Of a stretch of DNA of 64,000 nt, positions 13,059 through 23,627 are shown in pieces; position 1 is the stretch's first letter, and each line of letters starts with the position of its first letter. A model generated the notes under the pieces. That model was not told the origin of the DNA and did no database searches. It worked only from the letters and a program-made list of their open reading frames with translations. This DNA comes from Lutjanus erythropterus. Its lineage: Eukaryota > Chordata > Actinopteri > Lutjaniformes > Lutjanidae. A program made the position numbers and the translations under genes. Location of the stretch: positions 36,602,482-36,666,481 of the forward strand of contig CM034607.1 in assembly GCA_020091685.1 (NCBI GenBank), written 5' to 3'.

Positions 13059-13061
<3 letters not shown>

Positions 13062-13103
<42 letters not shown>
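13062..13103. repeat. (CA)n microsatellite
   Basis: CA run following a CT-rich stretch at about 12880-13060. Confidence 0.95.
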
Positions 13104-13105
<2 letters not shown>

Positions 13106-13177
13106 TCTTTTCTTCTTCTCACACCACCACAGTCCCCCTCACTCTGATTGACAGGGGTCTCTTGCAGTGTGAGTGTA

Positions 13178-13181
<4 letters not shown>

Positions 13182-13244
<63 letters not shown>
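13182..13244. repeat. (GT)n microsatellite
   Basis: Pure GT run, inverted relative to the CA tract 80 bp upstream. Confidence 0.95.
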
Positions 13245-13246
<2 letters not shown>

Positions 13247-13563
13247 CAGTCACCTGGTTTTCATTTCCTCCTCTCTGCAGCATCAGGATGATTCTCTGTG
13301 ACTGACAGCCAGTTAGGGATGACACACTTCCTGGTTGGGCTCAATTAACATCCAGCCCCCTCAGTTCCCATCAGTGTTAAAGGGTCAGTTCACAAATCTC
13401 TCCAACCAGAAAAAACTGAACCAAAACTCTCTGACAGGACAGAGCACAGTTGTATGTGTGTGTTTGTAATTTGAGTGAACTGAGCCTTTAATCCCTAACA
13501 TGCAACATACATGTGAGGTCACAGAGGTCAACGATGACACATGATCAGAGACTGACCTCATTC

Positions 13564-13565
<2 letters not shown>

Positions 13566-13614
<49 letters not shown>
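13566..13614. repeat. (GT)n microsatellite
   Basis: Pure GT run. Confidence 0.95.
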
Positions 13615-13615
<1 letters not shown>

Positions 13616-13729
13616 AGGAGGAAACAGGAAGCAGGGAAGAAGATGCAGCAGGAAGTTGTTTCAGGGCTCACCTGCAGGTTCAGCAGCTGGTTAAACACTC
13701 AGCATCAGTTCAAGTATAAAATCAGACAA

Positions 13730-13742
13730 ACACACACACATA

Positions 13743-13796
<54 letters not shown>
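13730..13796. repeat. (CA)n microsatellite
   Basis: CA run with one TACT interruption near the start. Confidence 0.95.
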
Positions 13797-13797
<1 letters not shown>

Positions 13798-14282
13798 CAG
13801 CTGTTATGAAGTGTGTTGTGTGACTGAACATTTACAACCCAGATTCCAAAAAAGCTGCAGAATGTAATGATCTGAACTTTCCATCTGAATTCAGTTGAAT
13901 TCAGCACAAAGACCAGATTTTTATGACTAATAAACTTTATTGTTTTTTGTAAATTTTGGACAGGAGCAACACCAGACTGTAAAAGTTGTGGAACGCTCCA
14001 AAAACAAGACATATGAGGACATCATCTTAGACTTTGATCAACAACTAATCAATTTGTGGAAAAGTTATCACCGGATTGATCAATAGTTTTCGTCACTTTT
14101 GTCTTGCTGTGTCTTTTTCACCACTCATGTATTGTTCTGTATTTTTACATTGTTTTCATCTTGTAATATTTTTTGTCGTTACATCTTTCATCTCATTTTT
14201 GTGTTGCTGTGTCTTTGATACGTCTTCATCTTGTTACGCCTTTAACATCTTTTTTTGTTACGTTAGTCTTATTACATCATAA

Positions 14283-15202
14283 ACATCATGTCTTGTCACA
14301 TCTTTACGTTGTTTTTGTCTCATCACGTCTTTACGTTGTTTTCATCCGTTACATCTTTACGTTGTTTTTGTCTCATCACGTCTTTACGTTGTTTTTGTCT
14401 CGTCACGTCTTTACGTTGTTTTCATCTGTTACATCTTTACGTTGTTTTTGTCTCGTCACGTCTTTACGTTGTTTTCATCCATTACATCTTTACATTGTTT
14501 GCGTCTTGTCACATCTTTACGTTGTTTTTGTCTCGTTACGTCTTTACGTTGTTTTCATCCGTTACATCTTTACGTTGTTTGCGTCTTGTCACATCTTTAC
14601 GTTGTTTTTGTCTCGTTACGTCTTTAAGTTGTTTTCATCCGTTACATCTTTTCGTCGTTTTTTTCTCGTTACGTCTTCACGTTGTTTTCATCCGTTACAT
14701 CTTTACGTTGTTTTTGTCTCGTCACGTCTTTACGTTGTTTTCATCCGTTACATCTTTACGTTGTTTTTGTCTCATTACGTCTTTACGTTGTTTTTGTCTC
14801 GTCACGTCTTTACATTGTTTTCATCCGTTACATCTTTACGTTGTTTTTGTCTCGTTACGTCTTTACGTTGTTTTTGTCTCGTCACGTCTTTACGTTGTTT
14901 TCATCCGTTACATCTTTACGTTGTTTTTGTCTCGTCACGTCTTTACGTTGTTTTCATCCATTACATCTTTACGTCGTTTTTGTCTCGTCACATCTTTACG
15001 TTGTTTTCATCCGTTACATCTTTACGTTGTTTTTGTCTCATCACGTCTTTACGTTGTTTTTGTCTCGTTACGTCTTTACGTTGTTTTTGTCTTGTCACGT
15101 CTTTATGTTGTTTTCATCCGTTACATCTTTACGTTGTTTTTGTCTCGCTACATCTTTACGTTGTTTTTGTCTCGTCACGTCTTTACGTTGTTTGCGTCTT
15201 GC
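14283..15202 (+). repeat. Minisatellite, alternating 27- and 26-bp units
   Basis: About 34 units share the core TTTACGTTGTTTT followed by either TGTCTCGTCACGTC (27-bp unit) or CATCCGTTACATC (26-bp unit). The two unit types alternate in a partly regular higher-order pattern. Because units vary in phase and carry no stop codon, long frames of up to 344 codons stay open on the plus strand. There is no start context, splice signal or non-repetitive protein sequence, so I call it non-coding. Confidence 0.9.
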
Positions 15203-17445
15203 AGTAAAACTAAAGTAACAAGCCTGTTTTGAAAATGTGAGGAGGAGGAAGTTCAGATATTTGTGTTCAAACGTTGGGAGGAAAAGTAAAAAGTTGTCAG
15301 AAAAATAAATACTCAAGCAAAGTACAGAACCCTGAAAACTCAACTTTAGTACAGTAACTAAGTATTTGTACTTAGTTACTTCTCTCCTCTGCCAAAACAT
15401 TTATGGGTTAGTTCACAGTAACACAAACTAACAGATCAACAGCTGCTGTGTTCTGAGAGCTAAAATCACTCACTTTCTACTTTTTCCTGTTTATACTTAC
15501 AGACTGTAACTTGTAACAGAGTATTTTTACTGTGTGGTATCAGTACTTTTACTGCAGTAAAGTATCCGAGTACTTCCTGGCGGCAGCAGATTACAAACAC
15601 AGATGTTGAGTCGACATGTGAACCTCCAGCTCGGCTCCCTGTGGATGTTTCCTGCCGCTTCGTTCGGTCAGATCAGAGTTTATGACTCTTTCCTCTCTGA
15701 CCAGTTTCCTACTGGGAGCTGACCAGTTCAGCTCAGCTCCTGTTGGTGGGAGACGGAGGGAGATTATTTATATCCCACCTCCAAACTTCACTTCTTCTTC
15801 TTCTTCATGTGGTTCATTTCCTGCAGGATTTCTGTGACATAAATCCACTTCTTACCGTCTTTTGACTTTTCTCTCTCCTGATAAATTCTCCACGTGTTTC
15901 AACACGTTTCATGTTTTCTGCATCAGATTTGTTCCGTCTGACCTCCAGCTGCAGCTCAGCAGCTTGAGAACAGAAGAAATCAGAACTGACGTGTGTCAAA
16001 CACAGAACATGTCTCACAGACGGAGGCAGTAAAGGGAACACGGCTCTGTTTGACTTCAGTCCACTGCAGTAATGAGGTGTTACTGGAAACCAGTTCTCAC
16101 CAGTTCACAGTCACGTCTCCCTCTGATGGACTTACAGTCGTCCTCACTGTCAGCTCTGATTTTGATTATTTATACTGAGATCAGTTTGTTCTGCTCTGAT
16201 CTTCATGTAGCCTCTCAGAGATGTGGTGAACTAACCGCAGCTCCAGGATCAGCTGAGGACAGACGCTCAGCGTTTCACTGGAAACAGTTGTGAAACTTTT
16301 CAAACACAACAAGAGTTCAAGCAAAGTTTCTGGACAATAAATTATTTGAACTGACTGGATTCATAAAGTCCAGACTGAGAAGGAAACAAACTGTTACACA
16401 AAAAACCTACAAGAACCTCCATGAAAATAACAAACCAAGTAACTTTCACATTTTTTTATAAACTGATGCAGATGAGTCATAACTGCCACAGAACCGAGTC
16501 TGACCTCATAACTTTACTGACACACAAAATCAATATTTGACCAGTGTTTTTCAATTCATTATTTGTTTCTTATTCATCTATGTATTTGTTTATCTGACAG
16601 GGATCGTACAGGTTGGTCTGGTTATATTTAAGTAAAAAATGAAACTGATGCAGCGTATGTAGGACTTTTTTTTAAGGATAAAACACAAGATACAACAAAA
16701 TCTAAAACACACACAGACAAACAAAACAAACAATAATATAAACAATTACCAAAAAGAAACAGCACTAAACAATAATTGAAACAACAATGACGGAATAACA
16801 AACAAACAACAACTAAAACCATCAGTTAAAAGCAACTGATGAAATATGACGATGAATCTGCTCCTAGAAAAAATGTGCACTTTTCCTTTAAAGTGAAATC
16901 AGGAGGACTGAGACCACAGACAAACTGAGACAATCAGGAGTCCAGTGGCTCATGTGTTTTTGCTCTGTAGCGCCACCTGTCTGTCTGTGTCGGTCCTGTC
17001 AGCTTTCAGAAATATTTGACCAGTTAAAGCTGAGCTTAACTTCTAAAAAGTTGAGTTTAGTTCAAAGGTTTCAGGTGAATAGTTCATAACATTTATTTTA
17101 GACTAGTCTAAACTGATCAATCAGTCTATTTTCACTGTTTATTTTAGTTGTTTTCAGGAATAAAAAACTTTTCTTTTCTTTACTCCCATGATGCTTTGCC
17201 TTGCAGAAAACATCTGCTTCCTGAGGCAGCTGCTGCGTTCAAACTGAAATTAAGACGAGAAAAAGAGTCATTTTCTCAAAGTTTCTAACAAATGAGACAC
17301 AGCAGTGTCTTCAGGTGACCTTGTGTGTCCAGAAAACTCGGTTCATTCACTTTATTCATGTGATAAATATACAAACATTTATTATTAATCTGCACAAGAA
17401 ATAAATTAGAATCAGAAAGAGCTGCAGAGCTGCTGCGTCTCTGCA

Positions 17446-17903
17446 GCGTTTCTCCTGCATCTCTGCAGCGTCTCTGCTGTATCTCTGCAGTGTCTCTGCA
17501 GTGTCTCTGCAGCGTCTCTGCTGTATCTCTGCAGCGTCTCTGCTGTATCTCTGCTGCGTCTCTGCAGCGTCTCTGCTGCGTCTCTGCTGTATCTCTGCAG
17601 CGTCTCTGCTGTATCTCTGCTGTATCTCTGCAGCGTCTCTGCTGTATCTCTGCTGTATCTCTGCTGTATCTCTGCAGCGTCTCTGCTGTATCTCTGCTGT
17701 ATCTCTGCTGTGTCTCTGCTGCGTCTCTGCTGTATCTCTGCTGTATCTCTGCTGCATCTCTGCTGCGTCTGCTGTATCTCTGCTGTGTCTCTGCTGTGTC
17801 TCTGCTGCATCTCTGCTGCGTCTCTGCTGTATCTCTGCTGCGTCTCTGCTGCGTCTCTGCTGTATCTCTGCTGTATCTCTGCTGCGTCTCTGCTGCGTCT
17901 TCC
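17446..17903. repeat. 12-bp minisatellite (TCTCTGCTGTAT-type)
   Basis: About 38 units of a 12-mer, TCTCTGC followed by TGTAT, TGCGT, AGCGT, AGTGT or TGCAT. The period is a multiple of three and units lack stops, so frames stay open on both strands (Gln-Arg-Arg/Tyr-Ser-Arg-Asp on minus). Nothing else marks it as a gene. Confidence 0.9.
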
Positions 17904-18091
17904 TGAAGACAGTGATGAACAGATGATTTCTACAAATATGTCAGTTGTTTCTGATCTTTGTTTGTGATTCTGGACGAACATTCAGCTTCTCACAGATCAA
18001 AGTCACGTAGAGACACGTCTGTCCAACAGTCTGAGGTGAACTCTGACATGTTCTTATATCAGAGGACAATCCAACAGGTGGAGTAGATTAA

Positions 18092-18098
<7 letters not shown>

Positions 18099-18158
<60 letters not shown>
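18099..18158. repeat. (GT)n microsatellite
   Basis: Pure GT run; first of three dinucleotide tracts within 370 bp. Confidence 0.95.
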
Positions 18159-18160
<2 letters not shown>

Positions 18161-18259
18161 CAGTTAAACTGCTGCAGGAGCAGAAGCTGAAGGTTATTTA
18201 TCGGTTTGTTGAGAGCAGTGAGAACCACATGAATCATGTTGGAGGGAGACAAGAAAGAT

Positions 18260-18261
<2 letters not shown>

Positions 18262-18342
<81 letters not shown>
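18262..18342. repeat. (CA)n microsatellite
   Basis: Pure CA run of about 80 bp. Confidence 0.95.
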
Positions 18343-18344
<2 letters not shown>

Positions 18345-18407
18345 TGATGAATGCTGAGAGAGGAGTAAATAGATCTTCAGGAATTAAAGAGTTTCCCATC
18401 CTATATA

Positions 18408-18410
<3 letters not shown>

Positions 18411-18464
<54 letters not shown>
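18411..18464. repeat. (GT)n microsatellite
   Basis: Pure GT run, inverted relative to the CA tract 70 bp upstream. Confidence 0.95.
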
Positions 18465-18465
<1 letters not shown>

Positions 18466-18642
18466 TAACTCCTCCATGTTTATATGATCCATCATAAACC
18501 TTCACTGTGGTTCCTCAGTTTTAAACAGTCCGTCTGAATCAGATCCATATTTGGAGCCGATCAGAGACTCAGAGTCTCATCACAGATCAGCTCATCATGT
18601 TTCATCTTCTTCAGTTTGGTTTGAAGTCTTTTATTTATGTAT

Positions 18643-18664
18643 TTTATTATTATTATCATCATCA

Positions 18665-18706
<42 letters not shown>
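18643..18706. repeat. (ATT)n/(ATC)n microsatellite
   Basis: ATT run with an internal ATC patch. Confidence 0.95.
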
Positions 18707-18707
<1 letters not shown>

Positions 18708-20260
18708 ATCATGTATGTTCTTATTTTGTCCTAATGTTTACATGTAACACCTTCTTATCTTACATCTCATTTTATTTTATTTTGAAGCCAGGTGAGTTTA
18801 TACCTGCCAGACAAAACATCCTTTATAAATAAAGCTGACTTGACTTTATTCTATTATATAAGTTCTATCTTTTAATTTAAGATAAGATAAAATAAGACAA
18901 GATAAAGTACGATAAGATGGAATAAGAGAGAACTTTGTTATCATGAAGGAAATTCTGGTGCCAGTTGCTGCAAAATTAGAGAAAAACAATAGAGCATCAA
19001 AAATACATGAGATGTAAAACATAAAGTATAAAAGGAGTAAATACAAATAAATAAGATAAAGATAAACAGATTTATTGCATCAGATAATAAATCTAAAACT
19101 AGCTGATATTAAATATAATAAATGCACATGATGTTGATGTTAAAACATGATATTAAATGTAATAGAAGAAAAGAAAACCAGCTGCTCTGGTGGTCTCGGA
19201 TATTTTAACCGTTCGGTTCGATCACTGACATCACCTGAGGTCACATGTCACTGATGATGTCACTGAGGTCACAGGTGAGTCATCAGGTCACCTGACCATC
19301 CTGCAGGTGGTTCAGTTCAGTTAATTAAAGAAGATTAATGAGGCTGCAGCTGATAAACACTCCACTGCTGGAACAGATGATTATTGATTAATTTGTCTGT
19401 TATTTTCTTCATTAATCATCTAAAACATCAGAAAACTGTCAACTGTCAAAAAATGTAAACACAGTTTGTCAGAAAGAAGATTAAAGAAAAGGAAAGGAAG
19501 GAAACAAGTGAAGAAAAGAAACACAGGTAAAATTCAAGCAAAGTGTGAATTAACCTCCTTCAAACAACAAACGTCTGTTGAACAGTAAAATGAAAACATG
19601 CTGAGAATCTGATGTGAACGCACCCCGACACCCTCCTACACACTGAGTGTGTATTGAAGGCAGATGGTGGAAGATGAAAGACTGATGGAAATATAATCTG
19701 CAGAGGTGGAAAATATCTACAACAACTGATCCAAACATGAGACACACCTTTACTGGAATATTTGATGTCAGATGTGTTTCAGATGAAGAACAGTTTTATC
19801 TGTGTGTGTCCAGCATCCTGCAGGCAGGGAGGGTCAGACTACTGTGGAATGTAATCAGTTACTCAATAATGTAATTAGTAACATAATTCATTGGAACAAA
19901 TGTAATCTGACTGATTTATTCTCCTCTTTTAAGTAAATGCTGTGAAAAACTGAAATTAAATGAATATTACAAACACAAAATAAAAATATGAACACACACC
20001 ATCTGCTGGCAGCTTCCAGCAGATCAAACCCTTTTTGGTAACGAAGCATTTGAACGCAGCATTCTGCCTGCTCAGTGCAGTTCACAGGGTCGACCAGTAG
20101 GTGTCGCCACCATCAAAGAAGTTAGTTACACTTACAAAAAAAAAATTGTTACAGTAAACAAAGAACAAACAGTTCAAGAACACTTCAGATGTCAGATCCA
20201 TCAAGAGTAAACTGTTACCTCAGAGGAGGAGAAATCTGCAATCCAACAGATCTAAAGCTG

Positions 20261-20352
20261 TCAGACACTCGACCGTCACACGCTCGACCGTCAGACACTC
20301 GACCGTCACACGCTCGACCGTCAGACACTCGACCGTCACACGCTCGACCGTC
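20261..20352. repeat. 15-bp minisatellite (CGACCGTCAGACACT-type)
   Basis: About six alternating 15-bp units, GTCAGACACTCGACC and GTCACACGCTCGACC. The array ends 110 bp before the first identified exon of the C1orf54-like gene. Confidence 0.9.
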
Positions 20353-20462
20353 AGGAACAGAACGGTCAGGAACAGGACGGTCAGTGCTGCAGCGACAGAC
20401 CGGAGGATGTTTCGGTGTCTCGATGTCCTCGGATGTGAACGTCTCTGTGTTTGTGTTTTCAG

Positions 20463-20546
20463 TGTGTGACGCTCAGTATGACGACTACACACCTTCTCCA
20501 GAGTACGACTCGGACTACAACGCCACCTTCGACTACAGCTTCTACA
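20463..20546 (+). CDS. C1orf54-like small acidic secreted protein, first identified exon
   Basis: Acceptor TTTTCAG ends at 20462 and donor GTAAGT begins at 20547. The exon encodes Cys-Asp-Ala-Gln followed by a Tyr/Asp/Ser-rich stretch (DDYTPSPEYDSDYNATFDYS) with an Asn-Ala-Thr N-glycosylation sequon. Two bases complete a codon from an upstream exon, and one base (A) is carried into the next exon, giving AGT (Ser). The Tyr/Asp spacing, the TPS motif and the gene layout resemble vertebrate C1orf54, a short secreted protein of unknown function with a hydrophobic C-terminus. The homology call is from recognition only. The upstream exon with start codon and signal peptide was not located, so the protein is incomplete at its N-terminus. 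Confidence 0.6.
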
Positions 20547-20696
20547 GTAAGTCTCACACAGGTGTTTCCTTCGACGTGTTTTCCTTCTGACAGTGAAGTC
20601 AAATCTACCTTTGACTCCACATCACAGAGTCGGTTCAGAGATTTTTCAGATGAAGTTTATCAGTTTTAAAGGTTGTTGTTTCTGTGGTGCGTTCAG

Positions 20697-20902
20697 GTAA
20701 CGCCAGCAGCGAGGACCTCGACAAGTTCACTGAAAGATTCATCGACCAGGAGGAAGGAGAGGAGGAGGAGGAGGACACAGGAGGACAGCAGGAGGAAGAG
20801 AAAGAAGTGATTGTTACCATGGCAACTACCAGAGGACCTCGAGGAACCACTGAGCAGGGCAAGGTCAACGTTCGTAGCACCGCATCACTTCCTGTTTCTC
20901 TG
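20697..20902 (+). CDS. C1orf54-like protein, middle exon (acidic region)
   Basis: Acceptor GTTCAG ends at 20696 and donor GTAAGA begins at 20903. The incoming phase matches the previous exon and the outgoing phase is 0. It starts Ser-Asn-Ala-Ser-Ser-Glu-Asp-Leu-Asp-Lys, including a second sequon (Asn-Ala-Ser). A Glu-rich block follows (EEGEEEEEDTGGQQEEEKE), then a Thr/Arg/Gly stretch and VNVRSTASLPVSL. Acidic, unstructured composition after an N-glycosylated Tyr-rich segment suggests an extracellular mucin-like or matrix-associated protein (inference). The three exons together give about 120 residues before adding a signal peptide, close to C1orf54 size. Confidence 0.6.
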
Positions 20903-21147
20903 GTAAGAACGAGAGATGGACTGAAGCATCTGAACTACGTTAGCTTAAATCAAACTTAAACCAGGTTTAAATTTCACTCTGACTAAACTAAATGTGCACC
21001 AGACTTCATTAAACTTCAGTTAAACCAAAGATAAACCAGAGATTAAACCAGGTTTAAATTTAAACCCCTTTTTATGTCATCAAATAACTGATTTAAATTA
21101 AACTGATGAGACAAATGAACAGCTGAACAACCTAAATGAACAGAAAC

Positions 21148-21300
21148 CATCTTAATTAATCAGTCAATTATTTACTCAGTTAATCGATTAATTGTTTGGT
21201 CCATAAAACATCAGCGTCGTCAAATGTCTTGTTTTGTCCACACCTCACAATTAATTTAACAGTCGATTAATAAGTAATTTGAACATTGCAGCTCTTTGCA
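21148..21300. repeat. hAT-type repeat relic ('TTAATCGATTAATTGTTTGGTCC')
   Basis: Carries the TTAATCGATTAATTGTTTGG motif typical of a widespread fish non-autonomous hAT repeat. A related relic occurs at 25318-25530. Confidence 0.4.
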
Positions 21301-21499
21301 GTTTGGTCCATGTCCCATCTGTTAACATGGAGGGGGCGGGGCTTATGAGTTATACTGCAGCCAGCCACCAGGGGAAGCTGTCATGATGTCCATCAATGGT
21401 TCAGACCGGAGCTGCATGAAGCTCTTAGATGCTCTCTAGTGGCTCCCTGTGCCAAAAAACTGAAACTGAAATGAAGAGCAGTCATTTTTTTTTACATTT

Positions 21500-21932
21500 T
21501 AATTTTAATGTATCATTGTTTCAGGTCTTTTGAAAAAGTTTTACCTATTGAGATTTCTTTTTTAAACTTAAATCTTTGAGTTTTAGAAAATACAAAAGTT
21601 GTATTTTAAAAAAAAGTCATTGAGTAAATTCATTGAAATGAAAGTCAATGATGGTTAATATTTTAATATTTTCAGTTAAAACTATTTAATTTTCAGGCAC
21701 CAAAATAAAGACAAATCAGGTTCACAGCTCCCTGTGACCACGTTTTGAAATGCATCTTTTTTTTTTAGTTTCTAAAACTTTAAAATTTAAGTTTATCTAA
21801 AAAAGAAAAGTAAATGATCTCAACTAAAGATTTTAGGTTGACAAAACTTTTTAAAGTTTATTTCAACATTTTGAGTTTGGCTCAAAACTTGCAGCCTTGA
21901 AATGTTGAGCTGTCTCAACTTTTGACAGTGTA
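21500..21932. repeat. AT-rich dispersed repeat (MITE-like), copy 3
   Basis: Shares the GAAAAAGTTTTACC, GGTTCACAGCTCCCTGTG and AAGAAAAGTAAATGATCTCA blocks with copies at 464-880 and 52070-52235. It lies in the last intron of the C1orf54-like gene. Confidence 0.5.
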
Positions 21933-22446
21933 ACTTGATTCTGAGGTTTTTTAACTGTAAAAACATTTGTCCTGATACACTAAAAACATTTTGTCAAATA
22001 AATGTTGACAGCAGCTCATTAAATTATATCTGTGTGCACAAAACTTTTTTCAAACATGTACAGAATATTTTCTACAGCTGCAAAACAGAAAGACACATCA
22101 CAAACTTTTTTATGTGCATGAAAGTTTTTTTTCACATGCAGACAAAAAGTGATAAACAACTGCAGCTGTTTCACAAACTCAAAATATGAATGAGTCCATA
22201 AATGAGCCGACGGTGGACGATCAACACCAGAAACAATCCTGAGGGAAAAGAGAGAATTTAATAGTTGTGGCTCCAAACACAACACAGATTTAAACTCGAC
22301 TTAAACTCCAGCTGAGCCGACGACAGAATGACGTGTTTTATTTTTAGTGTTGTTTTGATTCAATCACATGATCAATTCTGTCTGTTATCAATAATAAGAA
22401 CGCTGATTCAACAATGTTACAGCTGAGAGCAGGTGGCCCTGTTAAC

Positions 22447-22448
<2 letters not shown>

Positions 22449-22515
<67 letters not shown>
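22449..22515. repeat. (TG)n microsatellite
   Basis: Pure TG run. An imperfect TCTGTG/TGTG array follows at about 22650-22765. Confidence 0.95.
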
Positions 22516-22516
<1 letters not shown>

Positions 22517-23216
22517 TGCAGATATGAAGTCAGAATAAAAAAAATAAAAAGAGACTCTAACAGTAAATATCTGTTACAGATCAAAGAAAGAGACAGAACA
22601 GATTCTCAGTTCTGTGGTTTTCGTCTGTCTGGTCGTCTGAACATCCTTTTTGTCTCTGTGTCTCTGTGTGTCTCTGTGTGTGTCTGTGTGTGTGTGTGTC
22701 TGTGTGTGTGTGTGTCTCTGTGTCTCTGTGTGTCTCTGTGTCCTTGTGTGTGTCTGTGTCTGTTTGATTCTCTCAGAGGAGGTTTTGTGTGTCTTCAGAT
22801 GTGTCCACCACAGATAAATGAGTCTCTGTGTTCAGTTATTCGCTGAACAAAAGTAAATCAAACCACAAATATTTTGTCGTCACTAAATGAGAAACAAGTT
22901 CGTGAAGTTCAGACTGAAAACTTCCTGCAGATGTTTTTCGTTTCAAACAGTCTGAACATGATTAACACGATCACATTATCATGTGTGTTTTATTTATTTC
23001 CTCTGTGATCACAAAGAATGATTCTGATTGGCCGGTACCTGTTACACATGTTACCATGGTGGTGATGTAAAAGGTTATATGTTAGCTTGCTAACATGCTA
23101 ACACTGTAAATGACCGTATGTCAACGTCCAACAGTTGTTTATAACTTTGAACATGTTTCATGTTGTAACTGTGACAGATGATTTGAAATGACATCTGATG
23201 TGTTTACTGTCTGCAG

Positions 23217-23291
23217 GAAATCAGGACGCTGCTCTGGACTCTGATGATCCTGATCAGCCTGAACATACAGCAGCTACAACACACACTATGA
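23217..23291 (+). CDS. C1orf54-like protein, terminal exon (hydrophobic C-terminus)
   Basis: Acceptor GTCTGCAG ends at 23216. Phase 0 matches the donor at 20903. It encodes 24 residues, Glu-Ile-Arg then TLLWTLMILISLNI, and ends QQLQHTL before TGA at 23289-23291. The short hydrophobic segment near the C-terminus could be a GPI-attachment signal or a tail anchor. Because a polar seven-residue tail follows, a transmembrane tail fits slightly better than a classical GPI signal (inference). A possible polyadenylation signal lies at 23622. The intron is 2.3 kb and contains repeats. Confidence 0.55.
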   Translation, partial: EIRTLLWTLMILISLNIQQLQHTL

Positions 23292-23621
23292 GAGACACAC
23301 ACACACACACACAAACCAGGTGAGACACACACGGTAAACAGGAGTGTGTTGTCAGATGAAGGTCAGTGAAGGTATCGTGATCAATGAGCAGCAGTCAGTG
23401 TTGTTGTGTGTCTGTAGTGTTTTGTGCGTCCAGCAGGAGGCGCTGCAGCCTCACAGCTCTGATCTGATGAGTTCACTGACCTTCACTGTCTCTTATTTTC
23501 ATCTCTGAGGTTTTACATGTTGAGTTTTTGTTTCTGTTTTAGATCAAATATCTTCAGGAACAAAGAACGTCGACATGTTGTGTGCAGCATTTGACTCAAA
23601 AACAAATTTCCCAATGGGGAC

Positions 23622-23627
23622 AATAAA
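23622..23627 (+). promoter_or_regulatory. Candidate polyadenylation signal (AATAAA)
   Basis: AATAAA 331 bp after the C1orf54-like stop codon, in the context CAATGGGGACAATAAAGTAT. That context also resembles the 3' end of a common fish repeat, so its role is uncertain. Confidence 0.35.

Larger units (their letters stand above)
1401..20462. other. Gene-poor intergenic region rich in simple repeats
   Basis: I found no exon here with both splice-site support and protein-like composition. Contents listed separately are (CA)n/(TG)n tracts, (AAT)n, a 300-bp polypyrimidine tract, two minisatellites, a SINE fragment and a TTAA-flanked MITE. Short repeats of the 'acttaagtaaaagtac' kind common in teleosts appear near 2620-2760 and 15330-15580. 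Around 6200-6860 is GC-richer unique-looking sequence with no recognisable product. The first exon of the C1orf54-like gene should lie somewhere in the right part of this interval. Confidence 0.6.

Noticed and set aside
14283-15202. Possible CRISPR array
   Set aside because: No unique spacers between repeats and a eukaryotic setting; ordinary minisatellite. The same holds for 28218-28724 and 44056-44350.
14173-15207. 344-codon plus-strand frame
   Set aside because: Entirely minisatellite sequence; overlapping frames are equally open, as expected from stop-free units.
17356-17981. Gln/Arg/Asp-rich 189-codon minus-strand frame
   Set aside because: Generated by a 12-bp repeat; open in several frames of both strands.
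18551-18832. Leu-rich frame resembling a signal or membrane segment
   Set aside because: The hydrophobic run is translated (ATT)n/(ATC)n repeat; not accepted as the missing C1orf54-like start exon.
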